Positions 41,558-51,374 of a stretch of DNA of 64,000 nt are shown in pieces. Both the position numbers and the translations under genes were made by a program. The stretch comes from Zobellia alginiliquefaciens (GTDB taxonomy: Bacteria > Bacteroidota > Bacteroidia > Flavobacteriales > Flavobacteriaceae), in NCBI RefSeq assembly GCF_029323795.1, contig NZ_CP119758.1, positions 1,054,001-1,118,000 of the forward strand. The letters are read 5' to 3'. The number at the start of each line of letters is the position of its first letter. Positions within the stretch are counted from its first letter, which is position 1. The notes under the pieces were generated by a model that searched no databases, was not told the origin of the DNA, and saw only the letters and a program-made list of their open reading frames with translations.

Positions 41558-44410
41558 ATGAAGACAGATGTATTTGCTTTACGCCATATAGGTATTAGGG
41601 AAGAAGATCAAGAGCACATGCTCAAAACCGTAGGTACGGATACCTTGGACCAGCTCATTTACGAGACCATTCCAGATGATATTCGTTTAAAAAAACCACT
41701 GACTCTCAATAGTGCCATGAGCGAACATAAGTTCCTGGCCCATATTCAAGAACTTTCGGAGCAAAACGAAGTTTTTCGAACCTATATCGGACTTGGTTAT
41801 CACGAAAGCTTAACCCCATCCGTAATCAAAAGGAATATTCTTGAAAATCCGGGATGGTATACGGCTTACACCCCGTATCAAGCCGAAATTGCCCAAGGTA
41901 GACTCGAGGCCCTTTTAAATTTCCAGACCGTGGTATCCGACTTAACGGGTATGGAATTGGCAAACGCATCCCTTTTAGATGAGAGTACGGCTGCCGCAGA
42001 GGCAATGACCATGTTATTTGATGTTCGAAGCCGTGAACAAAAGAAAAACGGAATTCTTAAATTCTTTGTTTCGGAAGAAGTTTTACCGCAAACGTTATCC
42101 CTTTTAACAACGCGGTCAACACCACTCGGAATTGAATTGGTGGTAGGAAACCATGAAGAATTTACGTTTGACCAAGATTTTTACGGTGCTTTATTGCAGT
42201 ATCCGGGAAAACACGGTCAAGTAAATGACTATAGCACCTTTGTTTCCAATGCAAAACAAAACAACATAAAAGTTGCAGTTGCGGCGGATATACTGAGCTT
42301 GGTGCTGCTCACTCCTCCAGGCGAAATTGGCGTGGACGTTGTTGTGGGAACCACTCAAAGATTTGGCATCCCATTAGGATACGGAGGTCCGCACGCCGCA
42401 TTTTTTGCTACAAAAGAAGCTTACAAAAGAAATATACCTGGCAGAATCATAGGCGTCACCAAAGATACTGATGGCAAAACTGCCCTTAGAATGGCACTCC
42501 AAACCAGGGAACAGCATATTAAACGGGACAAGGCCACTTCCAACATTTGTACCGCTCAGGTCCTATTGGCCGTAATGGCAGGAATGTATGCCGTTTACCA
42601 TGGCCCTAAAGGATTAAAATATATAGCGAATAAAGTACATCGTACAGCGGTAACCCTTGCTGATGCGCTAGAAAAATTAGGCCTGTATCAAATAAACTCT
42701 TCGTATTTTGATACGATTACAGTTAAGGCGGATGCCAAAAGCATTCGTAAAGTAGCAGAAAGGAACGGAGTAAATTTCCTTTATATTGATGATGAAACCA
42801 TTTCCATTGCGGTAAATGAAGCTACCTCACTAAAAGATCTGAACCAAATTGTTTCTGTTTTTGGGGATGCGCTTAAAAAAGAGGTTTCCGAAACCGAAAA
42901 CCTTTCTTCAAACACCGCTATCGCTTCAAGTGTGCAGCGTCATTCTTCCTTTTTACAAAATGAAGTATTTAATACGTATCACTCCGAAACTGAACTGATG
43001 CGTTACATAAAAAAATTAGAGCGCAAAGACCTTTCCCTGAACCACTCTATGATTTCATTGGGTTCATGTACAATGAAACTGAATGCAGCTTCTGAAATGC
43101 TTCCTTTAAGTATGCCGCGCTGGGGCAATATACACCCATTTGTACCCGTTGAGCAAGCAAAAGGGTATCAATTCATATTAAAAGAATTGGCCAAAGATTT
43201 ATCTACCATAACAGGTTTTGCAGCTACATCACTTCAACCGAATTCAGGGGCTCAAGGTGAATATGCCGGCCTTATGGTTATTAGGGCATACCATGAATCC
43301 AGAAACGAGGGACACAGAGATGTGTGCCTAATACCGGCCTCTGCTCATGGTACCAATCCCGCATCAGCAGTAATGGCGGGCATGAAAGTGGTGGTTACCA
43401 AGACTGATGAAAAGGGGAATATTGATGTAGCCGACTTAGAAGAAAAAGTCTTGAAACATTCAAAAAACCTTGCTGCTTTAATGGTTACTTACCCATCTAC
43501 GCACGGTGTTTTTGAATCTTCAATAAAACAAATTACAAAACTGATACATGACCACGGTGGCCAGGTTTATATGGATGGCGCCAACATGAATGCGCAAGTT
43601 GGCCTAACCAATCCTGCCATTATTGGCGCAGACGTTTGTCACCTAAACTTACACAAAACCTTTGCTATACCTCACGGTGGTGGCGGACCGGGAGTTGGGC
43701 CTATATGCGTTGCCGAACAATTAGTACCTTTTCTTCCTGGTAATCCAGTAATTGAAACAGGAGGCAATGATGCTATTTCTGCTATTTCTGCCGCTCCTTG
43801 GGGAAGTTCATTGGTTTGCCTGATATCTTACGGCTATGTAAAAATGCTTGGAGAAAAAGGTCTTAGACACTCCACTGAAATTTCCATACTGAACGCCAAT
43901 TATATTAAACACAAATTGAGTGGAGCGTATGATGTTCTCTACACGGGAGAAAAAGGACGTGCAGCTCACGAAATGATAATTGACTGTAGACCTTTTAAAA
44001 AGAATGGTATTGAAGTTACGGATATCGCTAAACGATTAATGGATTATGGATTTCATGCTCCAACCGTTTCTTTTCCGGTGGCAGGAACTTTAATGATCGA
44101 ACCTACTGAAAGCGAAAGTTTGGCCGAACTTGATCGCTTTTCAGAAGCCATGCTTTCTATCAGAAAAGAAATAGACGAAGCATCTTCCGATAATTTTAAT
44201 AACGTGCTTAAAAATTCGCCACATACACTTGAAATGCTCACTGCCGATGAATGGAATTTTCCGTACAGCAGACAAAAAGCGGCATTCCCACTTGCGTATA
44301 TCCAAGAAAATAAATTTTGGCCATCGGTTAGACGTGTGGACGATGCCTATGGAGACCGTAATTTAATATGTACTTGCGCACCTATTGAAGCATATGCAGA
44401 GGCGGAATAA
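41558..44410 (+). CDS. gcvP: Glycine dehydrogenase (decarboxylating), P protein of the glycine cleavage system
   Basis: A protein of 950 residues from the ATG at 41558, the usual MKTDVFALRHIG opening (an ATG at 41525 adds 11 residues). It is the single-chain form: an N-terminal half to about 440 and a C-terminal half with the PLP-binding lysine in HLNLHKTFAIPHGGGGPG (Lys700). It removes CO2 from glycine and passes the aminomethyl group to the H protein. The gcvH and gcvT genes are not in the window. No glycine riboswitch was recognised in the 125-base upstream gap. A clean terminator follows. Confidence 0.96.
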   Translation: MKTDVFALRHIGIREEDQEHMLKTVGTDTLDQLIYETIPDDIRLKKPLTLNSAMSEHKFLAHIQELSEQNEVFRTYIGLGYHESLTPSVIKRNILENPGWYTAYTPYQAEIAQGRLEALLNFQTVVSDLTGMELANASLLDESTAAAEAMTMLFDVRSREQKKNGILKFFVSEEVLPQTLSLLTTRSTPLGIELVVGNHEEFTFDQDFYGALLQYPGKHGQVNDYSTFVSNAKQNNIKVAVAADILSLVLLTPPGEIGVDVVVGTTQRFGIPLGYGGPHAAFFATKEAYKRNIPGRIIGVTKDTDGKTALRMALQTREQHIKRDKATSNICTAQVLLAVMAGMYAVYHGPKGLKYIANKVHRTAVTLADALEKLGLYQINSSYFDTITVKADAKSIRKVAERNGVNFLYIDDETISIAVNEATSLKDLNQIVSVFGDALKKEVSETENLSSNTAIASSVQRHSSFLQNEVFNTYHSETELMRYIKKLERKDLSLNHSMISLGSCTMKLNAASEMLPLSMPRWGNIHPFVPVEQAKGYQFILKELAKDLSTITGFAATSLQPNSGAQGEYAGLMVIRAYHESRNEGHRDVCLIPASAHGTNPASAVMAGMKVVVTKTDEKGNIDVADLEEKVLKHSKNLAALMVTYPSTHGVFESSIKQITKLIHDHGGQVYMDGANMNAQVGLTNPAIIGADVCHLNLHKTFAIPHGGGGPGVGPICVAEQLVPFLPGNPVIETGGNDAISAISAAPWGSSLVCLISYGYVKMLGEKGLRHSTEISILNANYIKHKLSGAYDVLYTGEKGRAAHEMIIDCRPFKKNGIEVTDIAKRLMDYGFHAPTVSFPVAGTLMIEPTESESLAELDRFSEAMLSIRKEIDEASSDNFNNVLKNSPHTLEMLTADEWNFPYSRQKAAFPLAYIQENKFWPSVRRVDDAYGDRNLICTCAPIEAYAEAE

Positions 44411-44433
44411 TCTGCCTTAACCCCAATAAAGAC

Positions 44434-44466
44434 AAGCCTTTCTAAAATACCGGAAAGGCTTTTTTT
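44434..44466 (+). terminator. Intrinsic terminator of gcvP
   Basis: AAGCCTTTC (44434-44442) pairs with GAAAGGCTT (44453-44461), a perfect nine-base stem, followed by T5 after the stem. Confidence 0.85.
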
Positions 44467-44575
44467 CATTTAGGATATTTTTATAAAACGGCTTGAACGT
44501 CGTAATATTTATTATGCACGCATAGCAGTCAATCTATTCTACCCTACCTTGTAAGGTGATAAAATAAACTACTCT

Positions 44576-45631
44576 ATGTCAATTGCAATTACAGGAACAG
44601 GAAGTTACATCCCCTCATTGGTCGTTCCCAACGATAACTTTGAAGGTCATGATTTTTTAAATGCCGATGGCTCTCCATTTGCCCATGAAAATGCCGTTAT
44701 CATCCAGAAGTTTAAAGGCATTACGGGAATCAAAGAACGCCGTTATGCCGAAAACAATCTAAACACCTCCGATATAGGTTTCCTTGCCGCTGAAAAAGCC
44801 ATTACCAATTCTGGCATAGATAAAGAGACTTTAGATTATATTATTTTTGCTCATAATTTTGGAGATGTTTCACCAAACAACATTCAGAGCGATACACTAC
44901 CAAGCTTAGCCACTAGGGTCAAACAACATTTACGCATAAAAAATCCTGCTTGTGTTGCCTACGACCTCATTTTTGGCTGTCCCGGCTGGATACAGGGTGT
45001 CATCCAAGCAAATGCCTTTATAAAAAGTGGCATAGCCAAAAGATGTCTTGTCATTGGAGGAGAAACCTTGTCTCGTATAGTAGATCCGCATGACAGGGAT
45101 TCTATGATTTATTCTGATGGTGCAGGTGCAGCTGTCATTGAAGAAAAAGAAGGTTCCGGTCAAATACTGTCGCACGCTAGTGCAACTTATACACAGGAAG
45201 AAGCCTATTTTTTGTTCTTCGGAGAATCCTACAATAAACTTAAAGATGATACCAAGTACATAAAAATGTTTGGTCGTAAAATCTATGAGTTTGCTGTAAC
45301 CCACGTACCTCAAGCCATGAAAGATTGCTTGGATGAGAGTGGAGTTGCGATAGACGATCTTAAAAAAATATTCATTCACCAAGCGAACGAAAAGATGGAT
45401 GAAGCCATCATAAAGCGTTTTTATGGCTTGTACAACCGAGAAACGCCTGATAATATCATGCCCATGAGCATAGGAAAGCTTGGTAACAGTTCAGTTGCTA
45501 CGGTACCTACTCTCTTTGACTTGGTCCGTAATGGAAAAATAGAAAATCAAGAGGTTCAAAAGGGAGATGTTGTTATATTTGCCAGTGTTGGCGCAGGCAT
45601 GAATATTAATGCCATAGTATACAGGATCTGA
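44576..45631 (+). CDS. FabH-like 3-oxoacyl-ACP synthase III family protein
   Basis: A 351-residue thiolase-fold ketosynthase. The catalytic triad is complete: Cys135 in LIFGCPGW, His268 in IHQAN and Asn304 in GKLGNSSVATVP. It is longer than housekeeping FabH (about 320) and has a different active-site entrance, so it is more likely one of the KAS III relatives used for special fatty acyl, alkene or aryl-polyene-type lipids than the primary initiator of fatty acid synthesis. A methyltransferase and a glycosyltransferase follow in the same direction (46 and 51 base gaps), hinting at a small lipid or envelope-glycolipid cluster (inference). Confidence 0.85.
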   Translation: MSIAITGTGSYIPSLVVPNDNFEGHDFLNADGSPFAHENAVIIQKFKGITGIKERRYAENNLNTSDIGFLAAEKAITNSGIDKETLDYIIFAHNFGDVSPNNIQSDTLPSLATRVKQHLRIKNPACVAYDLIFGCPGWIQGVIQANAFIKSGIAKRCLVIGGETLSRIVDPHDRDSMIYSDGAGAAVIEEKEGSGQILSHASATYTQEEAYFLFFGESYNKLKDDTKYIKMFGRKIYEFAVTHVPQAMKDCLDESGVAIDDLKKIFIHQANEKMDEAIIKRFYGLYNRETPDNIMPMSIGKLGNSSVATVPTLFDLVRNGKIENQEVQKGDVVIFASVGAGMNINAIVYRI

Positions 45632-45677
45632 TCGAACCGGTAGCAGCGCAAAACATCAAACTTTGCAACCCGTTCAC

Positions 45678-46205
45678 ATGTACGAGAAGACCTATCCGAG
45701 TAAACGTTTTCAGCACACCCTAGAGTTTCTAAAGAAACATATATCTACCGAGGAAACTATTCTGGACCTTGGCGTGGAGAATCCGTTTTCAAAAATCATG
45801 AAAGAACAAGGGTATTCCGTAGAAAACACTAAAGGCGAAGATTTGGATACGGACTTTTCTTCTCTTACCGATTCGGATGCACAAGTGGTTACTGCATTTG
45901 AAATTTTTGAACACCTACTAGCTCCTTTTAATGCTCTAAGGGAGATAAAAGCAGATAAACTAGTGGCGAGCATTCCCTTAAAATTATGGTTTTCACCTGC
46001 CTACCGTAGCAAAACGGATCCGTGGGACCGTCATTACCATGAATTTGAGGATTGGCAATTTGACTGGCTTTTAGAAAAAGCTGGGTGGGAAATTAAAGAT
46101 AGTGCCAAATGGACCAATCCTGTCAAAAAACTGGGTATACGCCCCCTATTACGTAGTTTCACTCCACGGTACTATATTGTTTATGCGGTAAGAAAACAAG
46201 GGTAA
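45678..46205 (+). CDS. Class I SAM-dependent methyltransferase-like protein
   Basis: A 175-residue protein from the ATG at 45678; the reading from TTG 45663 adds five residues. The SAM motif is written ILDLGVENPFSKIM, with fewer glycines than normal; motif II follows as VVTAFEIFEHLLAPF and a VASIPLKLWF strand. The C-terminal part is tryptophan-rich. It resembles the compact methyltransferase-11 type, but the substrate is not known. It sits between the FabH-like gene and the GT2 gene. Confidence 0.75.
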   Translation: MYEKTYPSKRFQHTLEFLKKHISTEETILDLGVENPFSKIMKEQGYSVENTKGEDLDTDFSSLTDSDAQVVTAFEIFEHLLAPFNALREIKADKLVASIPLKLWFSPAYRSKTDPWDRHYHEFEDWQFDWLLEKAGWEIKDSAKWTNPVKKLGIRPLLRSFTPRYYIVYAVRKQG

Positions 46206-46256
46206 TAATCGTATTATATCATTTCAATTTCATAGCTTTTGCCCCTTAAATGCTTC

Positions 46257-47114
46257 ATGGCCATGCACTATTACGTAATCGTTCCCGCTCATAATGAAGA
46301 AGGCTTCTTGTCCGACACCTTAAATTCTATCTTAAGGCAGTCGCTACAGCCTAAAAGAGTAGTTGTAGTGAACGATAATTCCACCGACAACACAGAAGCT
46401 ATCATAGATCAATTTGTGACTCTCAGCCCTATTTTTCAAAAGCTGAACACAACATCTTCTACAGAGCACATGCCTGGCAGCAAAGTGGTGAATGCATTTA
46501 ACAAAGGTCTCCAATTACTAGATGAAGATTACGACTTTATTGTAAAACTAGATGCCGATGTTATTTTGCCGGACAATTACTTTGAAAAAATCGTTTATAT
46601 ATTTAGAGGACAACCTAAAGTAGGCATTGCCGGAGGCTTTATTTACGAACAAACCGAAGACGGACAATGGAAATTAAACCACCCAATGGACAAAAACCAT
46701 GTGCGTGGCGCTTTTAAGGCCTACACCAAAAAATGTTTTAAGGCCATAAATGGCTTACGAAATGCAATGGGATGGGATACCGTAGATGAATTGCTTGCCC
46801 AATATCACGGCCACGAGATTTACACAGACAATGCTTTGAAAGTAAAACACCTGAGACCTACTGGTAACGCTTATAATCAAAAAGCAAAACTTCTACAGGG
46901 GAAGGCTATGTACACCATGCGTTATGGTTTTCCTATAACTGTAATAGCATCTCTTAAAATGGCCCTAAAACAAAGAAAACCTCAAGCTTTTGCAGACAAC
47001 ATGTACGGTTATCTAGAAGCCAAAAAAGAGAAAAAACAATTTTTGGTTACTAAGGCAGAAGGTAATTTTATTAGAAATCTACGTTGGGGGAACATTAAGC
47101 GAAAACTTCTATAA
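46257..47114 (+). CDS. Family 2 glycosyltransferase
   Basis: A protein of 285 residues from ATG 46257 (46263 also possible; the longer TTG start is less likely). The GT-A fold is seen in YVIVPAHNEEGFLSDTLNSI, VVVNDNSTDNT and the metal motif LDADV near 96-100. The acceptor part contains NAMGWDTVDELLAQYHG, which supplies the catalytic Asp region. No membrane helices are seen; the charged C-terminus ends KRKLL. It should transfer a sugar from a nucleotide donor, substrate unknown. A bidirectional terminator separates it from the ompH gene. Confidence 0.88.
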   Translation: MAMHYYVIVPAHNEEGFLSDTLNSILRQSLQPKRVVVVNDNSTDNTEAIIDQFVTLSPIFQKLNTTSSTEHMPGSKVVNAFNKGLQLLDEDYDFIVKLDADVILPDNYFEKIVYIFRGQPKVGIAGGFIYEQTEDGQWKLNHPMDKNHVRGAFKAYTKKCFKAINGLRNAMGWDTVDELLAQYHGHEIYTDNALKVKHLRPTGNAYNQKAKLLQGKAMYTMRYGFPITVIASLKMALKQRKPQAFADNMYGYLEAKKEKKQFLVTKAEGNFIRNLRWGNIKRKLL

Positions 47115-47139
47115 CTTTATAGCACCAAACGTCATAAAC

Positions 47140-47170
47140 AAAAAATCCCGCTATTGTAGCGGGATTTTTT
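47140..47170. terminator. Bidirectional terminator between the GT2 and ompH genes
   Basis: A near-perfect hairpin: AAATCCCGCTA, loop TTG, TAGCGGGATTT, with A and T runs on both sides, so it can end transcripts from both converging genes. Confidence 0.88.
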
Positions 47171-47192
47171 ATGATATTTCGTGTAAAGTAAA

Positions 47193-47702
47193 TTATATAC
47201 CTAATTCCTTTTTAACATCAGCTAAAAGGTCTTTACCCTTTGCTACGATAAGTCCACCACCGGCTTGAGCGTCTATTACGTAATCAAAACCTTGAGCAGC
47301 GGCTACTTTTTCAATTGCAGCTTTAGCTTTATCAGAAATAGGAGCAAAAAGCTCTCCTTGCTTCTTCTGTAGCTCTCTTTGCGCAGCTTGTTGTGCTTCA
47401 CCAATATTCTTTTGAACACCTTGAAGCTCTATTGCTCTCTTTTCATTTTCTTCTTTTGACTTTGAAGGCGCTTCATTTTGGTACAAAGTGGCCTTGTTTT
47501 GAAACTCAGTCATTGAACTTTCTATATCGGCATTATAGGTTTCAGACAATTTTTTAAGTTCAGCTTCTGCAGTTTTCATCTCCGGCATTGCACTTAATAA
47601 TTGGGTAACATCAATATGTGCTACTTTGCTTTGTGCGTTAACAAAACTTGTAGCGGCTACAAACAATACTAAGGCTACTGCTATTTTCTTTAAGTGTTTC
47701 AT
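47193..47702 (-). CDS. OmpH/Skp family periplasmic chaperone
   Basis: A 169-residue protein with a signal peptide (cleavage after SFVNA), the opening KVAHIDVTQLLSAMPEMKTAEAE strand-helix and a long coiled coil (about 40-125), ending in VIDAQAGGGLIVAKGKDL. Skp trimers hold unfolded outer membrane proteins on the way to BAM. It is the last of the bamA-ompH-ompH run on the minus strand, and a second homologue lies upstream at 142 bases. Confidence 0.92.
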   Translation of the reverse strand: MKHLKKIAVALVLFVAATSFVNAQSKVAHIDVTQLLSAMPEMKTAEAELKKLSETYNADIESSMTEFQNKATLYQNEAPSKSKEENEKRAIELQGVQKNIGEAQQAAQRELQKKQGELFAPISDKAKAAIEKVAAAQGFDYVIDAQAGGGLIVAKGKDLLADVKKELGI

Positions 47703-47763
47703 GATAATTCTAGTTAAAATAATTGAGTGTTAATTTCTGGTTAATGTATATTTCTCGTTTCAC

Positions 47764-47778
47764 ATTTGCTAAGCAAAT
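47764..47778. promoter_or_regulatory. Palindrome upstream of the second ompH gene
   Basis: ATTTGCT, A, AGCAAAT: a perfect seven-base inverted repeat 62 bases upstream of the ompH start at 47702, in the gap between the two ompH genes. It may be an operator; no regulator is identified. Confidence 0.35.
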
Positions 47779-47844
47779 CGCCGCAATGTATTAAAATTAT
47801 GTCTATTTAGCAGATGATTGCGAGACTTTGTTCACTAAACAGTA

Positions 47845-48663
47845 TTACTCTTCAGTTTCTCCCTCATCTTGCCCGTCATTTTGACGTTCTTCTAACTTTT
47901 CTTTTCTCTTAGCCTCTCGCTCCTCCAACAACTTTTTTCTTCGGGCTTCATATGCTTTTTTACGCTCTTCCCTAAGTTTTAATTGCTCTGCACGTTTCTC
48001 CTCTACCGACTTCTCTCTCGCTTCCTGTGCTTTTTCAGCATTCTCTATACGCTCCTTAAGCGCATCGCTCATTTCTTCTTCTTCCTCTACATCATCAAAT
48101 TTGCTACGACTATCCTTCTTGGGCTTGCTAATCTTACGTGTCCTTGAAATACCTCTGAGCACCAAGTCACTAATATCGTGCCGATTTTCAGAGTACAACA
48201 TAACAACATCCGCAGATTTATCAAAAATAAAATCGTACTTCTTGTTCGCACCTATTTTTTGTACCTCGTTAAAAACTTGATCTTGTATGGGCTGAATTAG
48301 ACGTCGCTTCTGCAAAACTAAATCGCCCTGAGGACCAAAACGGTCTTGTTGATACTCGACCATTTCTTTTTCTAAAATTTGAATATCCTCTTCGCGCTCG
48401 GCAATTAACTCATCCGTTAAAAGCACACGTTCCGCCATCAAATCTTTTTTAACCGCCTCTAACTGACTTTCCTTTTGCTCAATATCTATTTTCCATTTCT
48501 GGACCTTATCAGCAAGTTGTTTGTTAGCATCCCTATATTCCTCTACGTTCTCTAAGATATATTCCATATCTACATAGGCAATACGAACACCACGCTGAGC
48601 AAAGGTATACGCAGAACATAAGGTCAGTACCAGTACAAAAAGAACGTTTGATTTTGTTTTCAT
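47845..48663 (-). CDS. OmpH/Skp family protein with long charged C-terminal tail
   Basis: A 272-residue relative of Skp: signal peptide (cleavage after YTFAQ), IAYVDMEYILENVEEY, a coiled coil (about 40-110) and the strand IFDKSADVVMLY. From about 185 on, the chain is an extra, highly charged coiled coil of E, K and R residues ending in a Gly/Glu-rich stretch. The first part is normal Skp length; the tail is an added element. It lies 91 bases after bamA in the same direction, consistent with chaperone-BAM cooperation. Confidence 0.9.
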   Translation of the reverse strand: MKTKSNVLFVLVLTLCSAYTFAQRGVRIAYVDMEYILENVEEYRDANKQLADKVQKWKIDIEQKESQLEAVKKDLMAERVLLTDELIAEREEDIQILEKEMVEYQQDRFGPQGDLVLQKRRLIQPIQDQVFNEVQKIGANKKYDFIFDKSADVVMLYSENRHDISDLVLRGISRTRKISKPKKDSRSKFDDVEEEEEMSDALKERIENAEKAQEAREKSVEEKRAEQLKLREERKKAYEARRKKLLEEREAKRKEKLEERQNDGQDEGETEE

Positions 48664-48754
48664 TTCTTTATCGTTTTATCCAATAGAAAATATCGTGCCA
48701 AAATTACTAAAACTTTTAAAATGAGCGTTTTAGAATATTGAACGATCCTTTAAA

Positions 48755-51370
48755 TTAAAACTGTTGGCCGATAATGAAGTGTGTTTGAAGTCCGCTAGGT
48801 CCGTTACCGATAGACTGTGGTCTAAGATCTTCATCAAACCCGTAACCAAAATCAATACCCAACAACCCGAATGCCGGCATGAATATGCGCAGCCCCACTC
48901 CGGCCGATCGTTTTATTTGAAACGGATTAAATTCCTGAAAATTGTTGAAGGCATTACCTCCTTCCATAAATGCAAGCATATAAATGGAAGCTGAAGGTTT
49001 TAAAGTTAAAGGATAACGCAGTTCTAGAGAAAATTTATTGTAGACCAAACCACCTTCTTGTTGCCCAGTAATTGGATCAATTGGTGTTAAGGACTGGTTT
49101 TCATATCCTCTTAACTGCACCACGTCACGACCATCTAAGGTAAAGTTACCCAAACCGTCACCACCTACGAAGAAACGCTCAAAAGGAACATCACCTACAT
49201 CATTATTATAATTTCCTAAGAAACCGAATTCAGCATTGGTACGCATTACCAAATCGCCCACCAAGGTTGTATACCAGTCTCCTTTGAACTTTACTTTATA
49301 ATACTCTAACCATCTAAAACGTTGTTGGTCGATATCCTCTAATTCTGCTGCATCCGCAGCATTTAACTGATTACCCTGAGCCGCTTTTAAAACAGTTAAC
49401 TCTTTACTGCGGTCCCTTAAGCTTACATAATCCTTATTACTGAAAAGAGAATAAGGAGGGGTGAATTTGGCGGTAACCTCAAAGTTAGATCCTCCTCTAG
49501 GGAAAATTCGTCCACCTGCCGTTGCATTCCTGGAAATCCCCAAGGTATAGGCAAAAGAGTTAGATTTACCATTCCCAAAGTTGAACAAACCAATATCATA
49601 ATTATTAAACTCATATAGCTGATAGCTTAAAGAGTGCGATATTGTAAAGTAATCATCTGGCCACTGAACACGCTTTGCCAAACCAGCGGATATCCCCGTA
49701 ATGGAAAATCCTGTGCTCTTATCAACTTCAATACTACTACTTGTTGAATTGTTGTAATCTACGCCAAACTGTTGCGTTCTGGAAAGATTTAAGCTAAACT
49801 GAACCGGTTTTCTACCGCCCAACCAAGGCTCTGCAAAGTTAAGACTGTATACCCTAAACGTTCTACTGGCCTGTACTCTCATGGCAAAAGTTTGTCCATC
49901 ACCCATGGGCACCGGCTTATACGCTTCACCTTTTAAAATATTCTTTATGGAGAAGTTATTAAAAGAAAGCCCCAGAGTACCAATGAAACCACCACCACCG
50001 TAGCCACCTTGTAGCTCTATCTGACTTGAACCAGACTCCACTAAATTGTACTTAATATCTACCGTACCTTCGTTAGGGTTAGGATTAAGAATGTCCGGCT
50101 TGATCTGCTCCGCATCAAAATAACCTAACTGCTGAAGTTCACGAATGGTTCTAATAATATCACTCTTATTATATTTTTGACCAGGACGTGTACGTAGTTC
50201 TCGATAGATAACGTGGTCATTGGTACGATCATTACCAACCACATCTATATGATTAAGAAAAGTCTCCTTACCTTCTATCACACGAATTTCAAAATTAATG
50301 GTGTCATTTTCTGCAGAAACCTCTACCGGGTTAATGCTTGAAAACAAGTATCCGTTATTTTGGTAAAGACTGGTAACATCGTTAGGCTCCGGTTTGGAAT
50401 CATCTGCAATACGCTCTCTTAGCAAAACACCGTTATACGTGTCTCCTTTTTTAATCCCCAACACAGACGCTAATTGGCGGTCCGTATAGACACTGTTACC
50501 AACAAAATCTATATCTCCAAAGTAATATTTGTTACCTTCTTCTATTTGATATTTTAAGATGATGTTGTTCTCATCTACCTTAATTAAAGAGTCGGAAATA
50601 ATACGTGCATCACGGTAACCGTTCTCTGCATATTTATCGGACAAGAGCCCTAAATCATTCTCATAGTCTTCTTCAATGAATTTAGATTTCTTCCAAAAAC
50701 GCCAGAAACGCTTCTCTTTCGTTTTCTTGAAAGCTCCTTTTAACTTTTTATCGGACAACTGTTCGTTACCCTCAAAAATCATTTTTTTGATTTTTACCTT
50801 ATCACCTTTATTTATATTGATAACCATCTTCTGAGCATTAGTCTCAGAGGTATCGTTGGCGACGATTATGGAAGTCTTGGTATTCAAAAACCCTTGTTTC
50901 TTGTACTTATTATCAAGATAGTTTTTGGTATTGGCAATTAAACTCTCCGTAATTTTTTTTCCTTTTTTAAGATCTGTATCCTTAAGGATATCATCTACCT
51001 TTCTGGGCTTTACACCATTTATGGTTACATCGGACAAGGTTGGCCTCTCTATAATATTCAGTTCAAGAAAAACCTTATCACCTTCTATATTGGTAATATA
51101 AAAGTCAATATTCTTAAAAAGCTCTAGCCCCCAAAGTTTATTGATTATTCCACTAATTTCATCTCCCGGAAGCGTAATAGGCTGCCCTACACGTAAGCCC
51201 GTATACGTTTTTACGGTCTGTTCATTATAACTTTGCAGACCGGTGACTTCTATCCCCCCTAAAATGTACTTTTTTCCATCCTCAAAAGAAAGTTCTTGTG
51301 CGGAGCAAAATGTAGTTGCAAAAATTAATAGGAGTGTAATAAAAGGTTCGAAGGATATGAACCTATTCAT
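48755..51370 (-). CDS. bamA: Outer membrane assembly factor BamA
   Basis: A protein of 871 residues from the ATG at 51370, which opens a signal peptide (cleavage after TFCSAQ); the in-frame ATG at 51403 would overlap uppS and spoil the signal. Five POTRA domains follow (about 25-430; for example GGIEVTGLQSYNEQTV, LNHIDVVGNDRTNDHVIYRE), then the 16-strand barrel, including the RGYENQSLTP part, the Omp85 signature loop. It inserts beta-barrel proteins in the outer membrane and should be essential. It is 4 bases from uppS and is followed by two Skp genes. Confidence 0.96.
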   Translation of the reverse strand: MNRFISFEPFITLLLIFATTFCSAQELSFEDGKKYILGGIEVTGLQSYNEQTVKTYTGLRVGQPITLPGDEISGIINKLWGLELFKNIDFYITNIEGDKVFLELNIIERPTLSDVTINGVKPRKVDDILKDTDLKKGKKITESLIANTKNYLDNKYKKQGFLNTKTSIIVANDTSETNAQKMVININKGDKVKIKKMIFEGNEQLSDKKLKGAFKKTKEKRFWRFWKKSKFIEEDYENDLGLLSDKYAENGYRDARIISDSLIKVDENNIILKYQIEEGNKYYFGDIDFVGNSVYTDRQLASVLGIKKGDTYNGVLLRERIADDSKPEPNDVTSLYQNNGYLFSSINPVEVSAENDTINFEIRVIEGKETFLNHIDVVGNDRTNDHVIYRELRTRPGQKYNKSDIIRTIRELQQLGYFDAEQIKPDILNPNPNEGTVDIKYNLVESGSSQIELQGGYGGGGFIGTLGLSFNNFSIKNILKGEAYKPVPMGDGQTFAMRVQASRTFRVYSLNFAEPWLGGRKPVQFSLNLSRTQQFGVDYNNSTSSSIEVDKSTGFSITGISAGLAKRVQWPDDYFTISHSLSYQLYEFNNYDIGLFNFGNGKSNSFAYTLGISRNATAGGRIFPRGGSNFEVTAKFTPPYSLFSNKDYVSLRDRSKELTVLKAAQGNQLNAADAAELEDIDQQRFRWLEYYKVKFKGDWYTTLVGDLVMRTNAEFGFLGNYNNDVGDVPFERFFVGGDGLGNFTLDGRDVVQLRGYENQSLTPIDPITGQQEGGLVYNKFSLELRYPLTLKPSASIYMLAFMEGGNAFNNFQEFNPFQIKRSAGVGLRIFMPAFGLLGIDFGYGFDEDLRPQSIGNGPSGLQTHFIIGQQF

Positions 51371-51374
51371 ATCG

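Noticed and set aside
44930-45382. Minus-strand ORF of 150 codons opposite the FabH-like gene.
   Set aside because: It is a shadow of a gene with an intact catalytic triad; no start signal or motif of its own.
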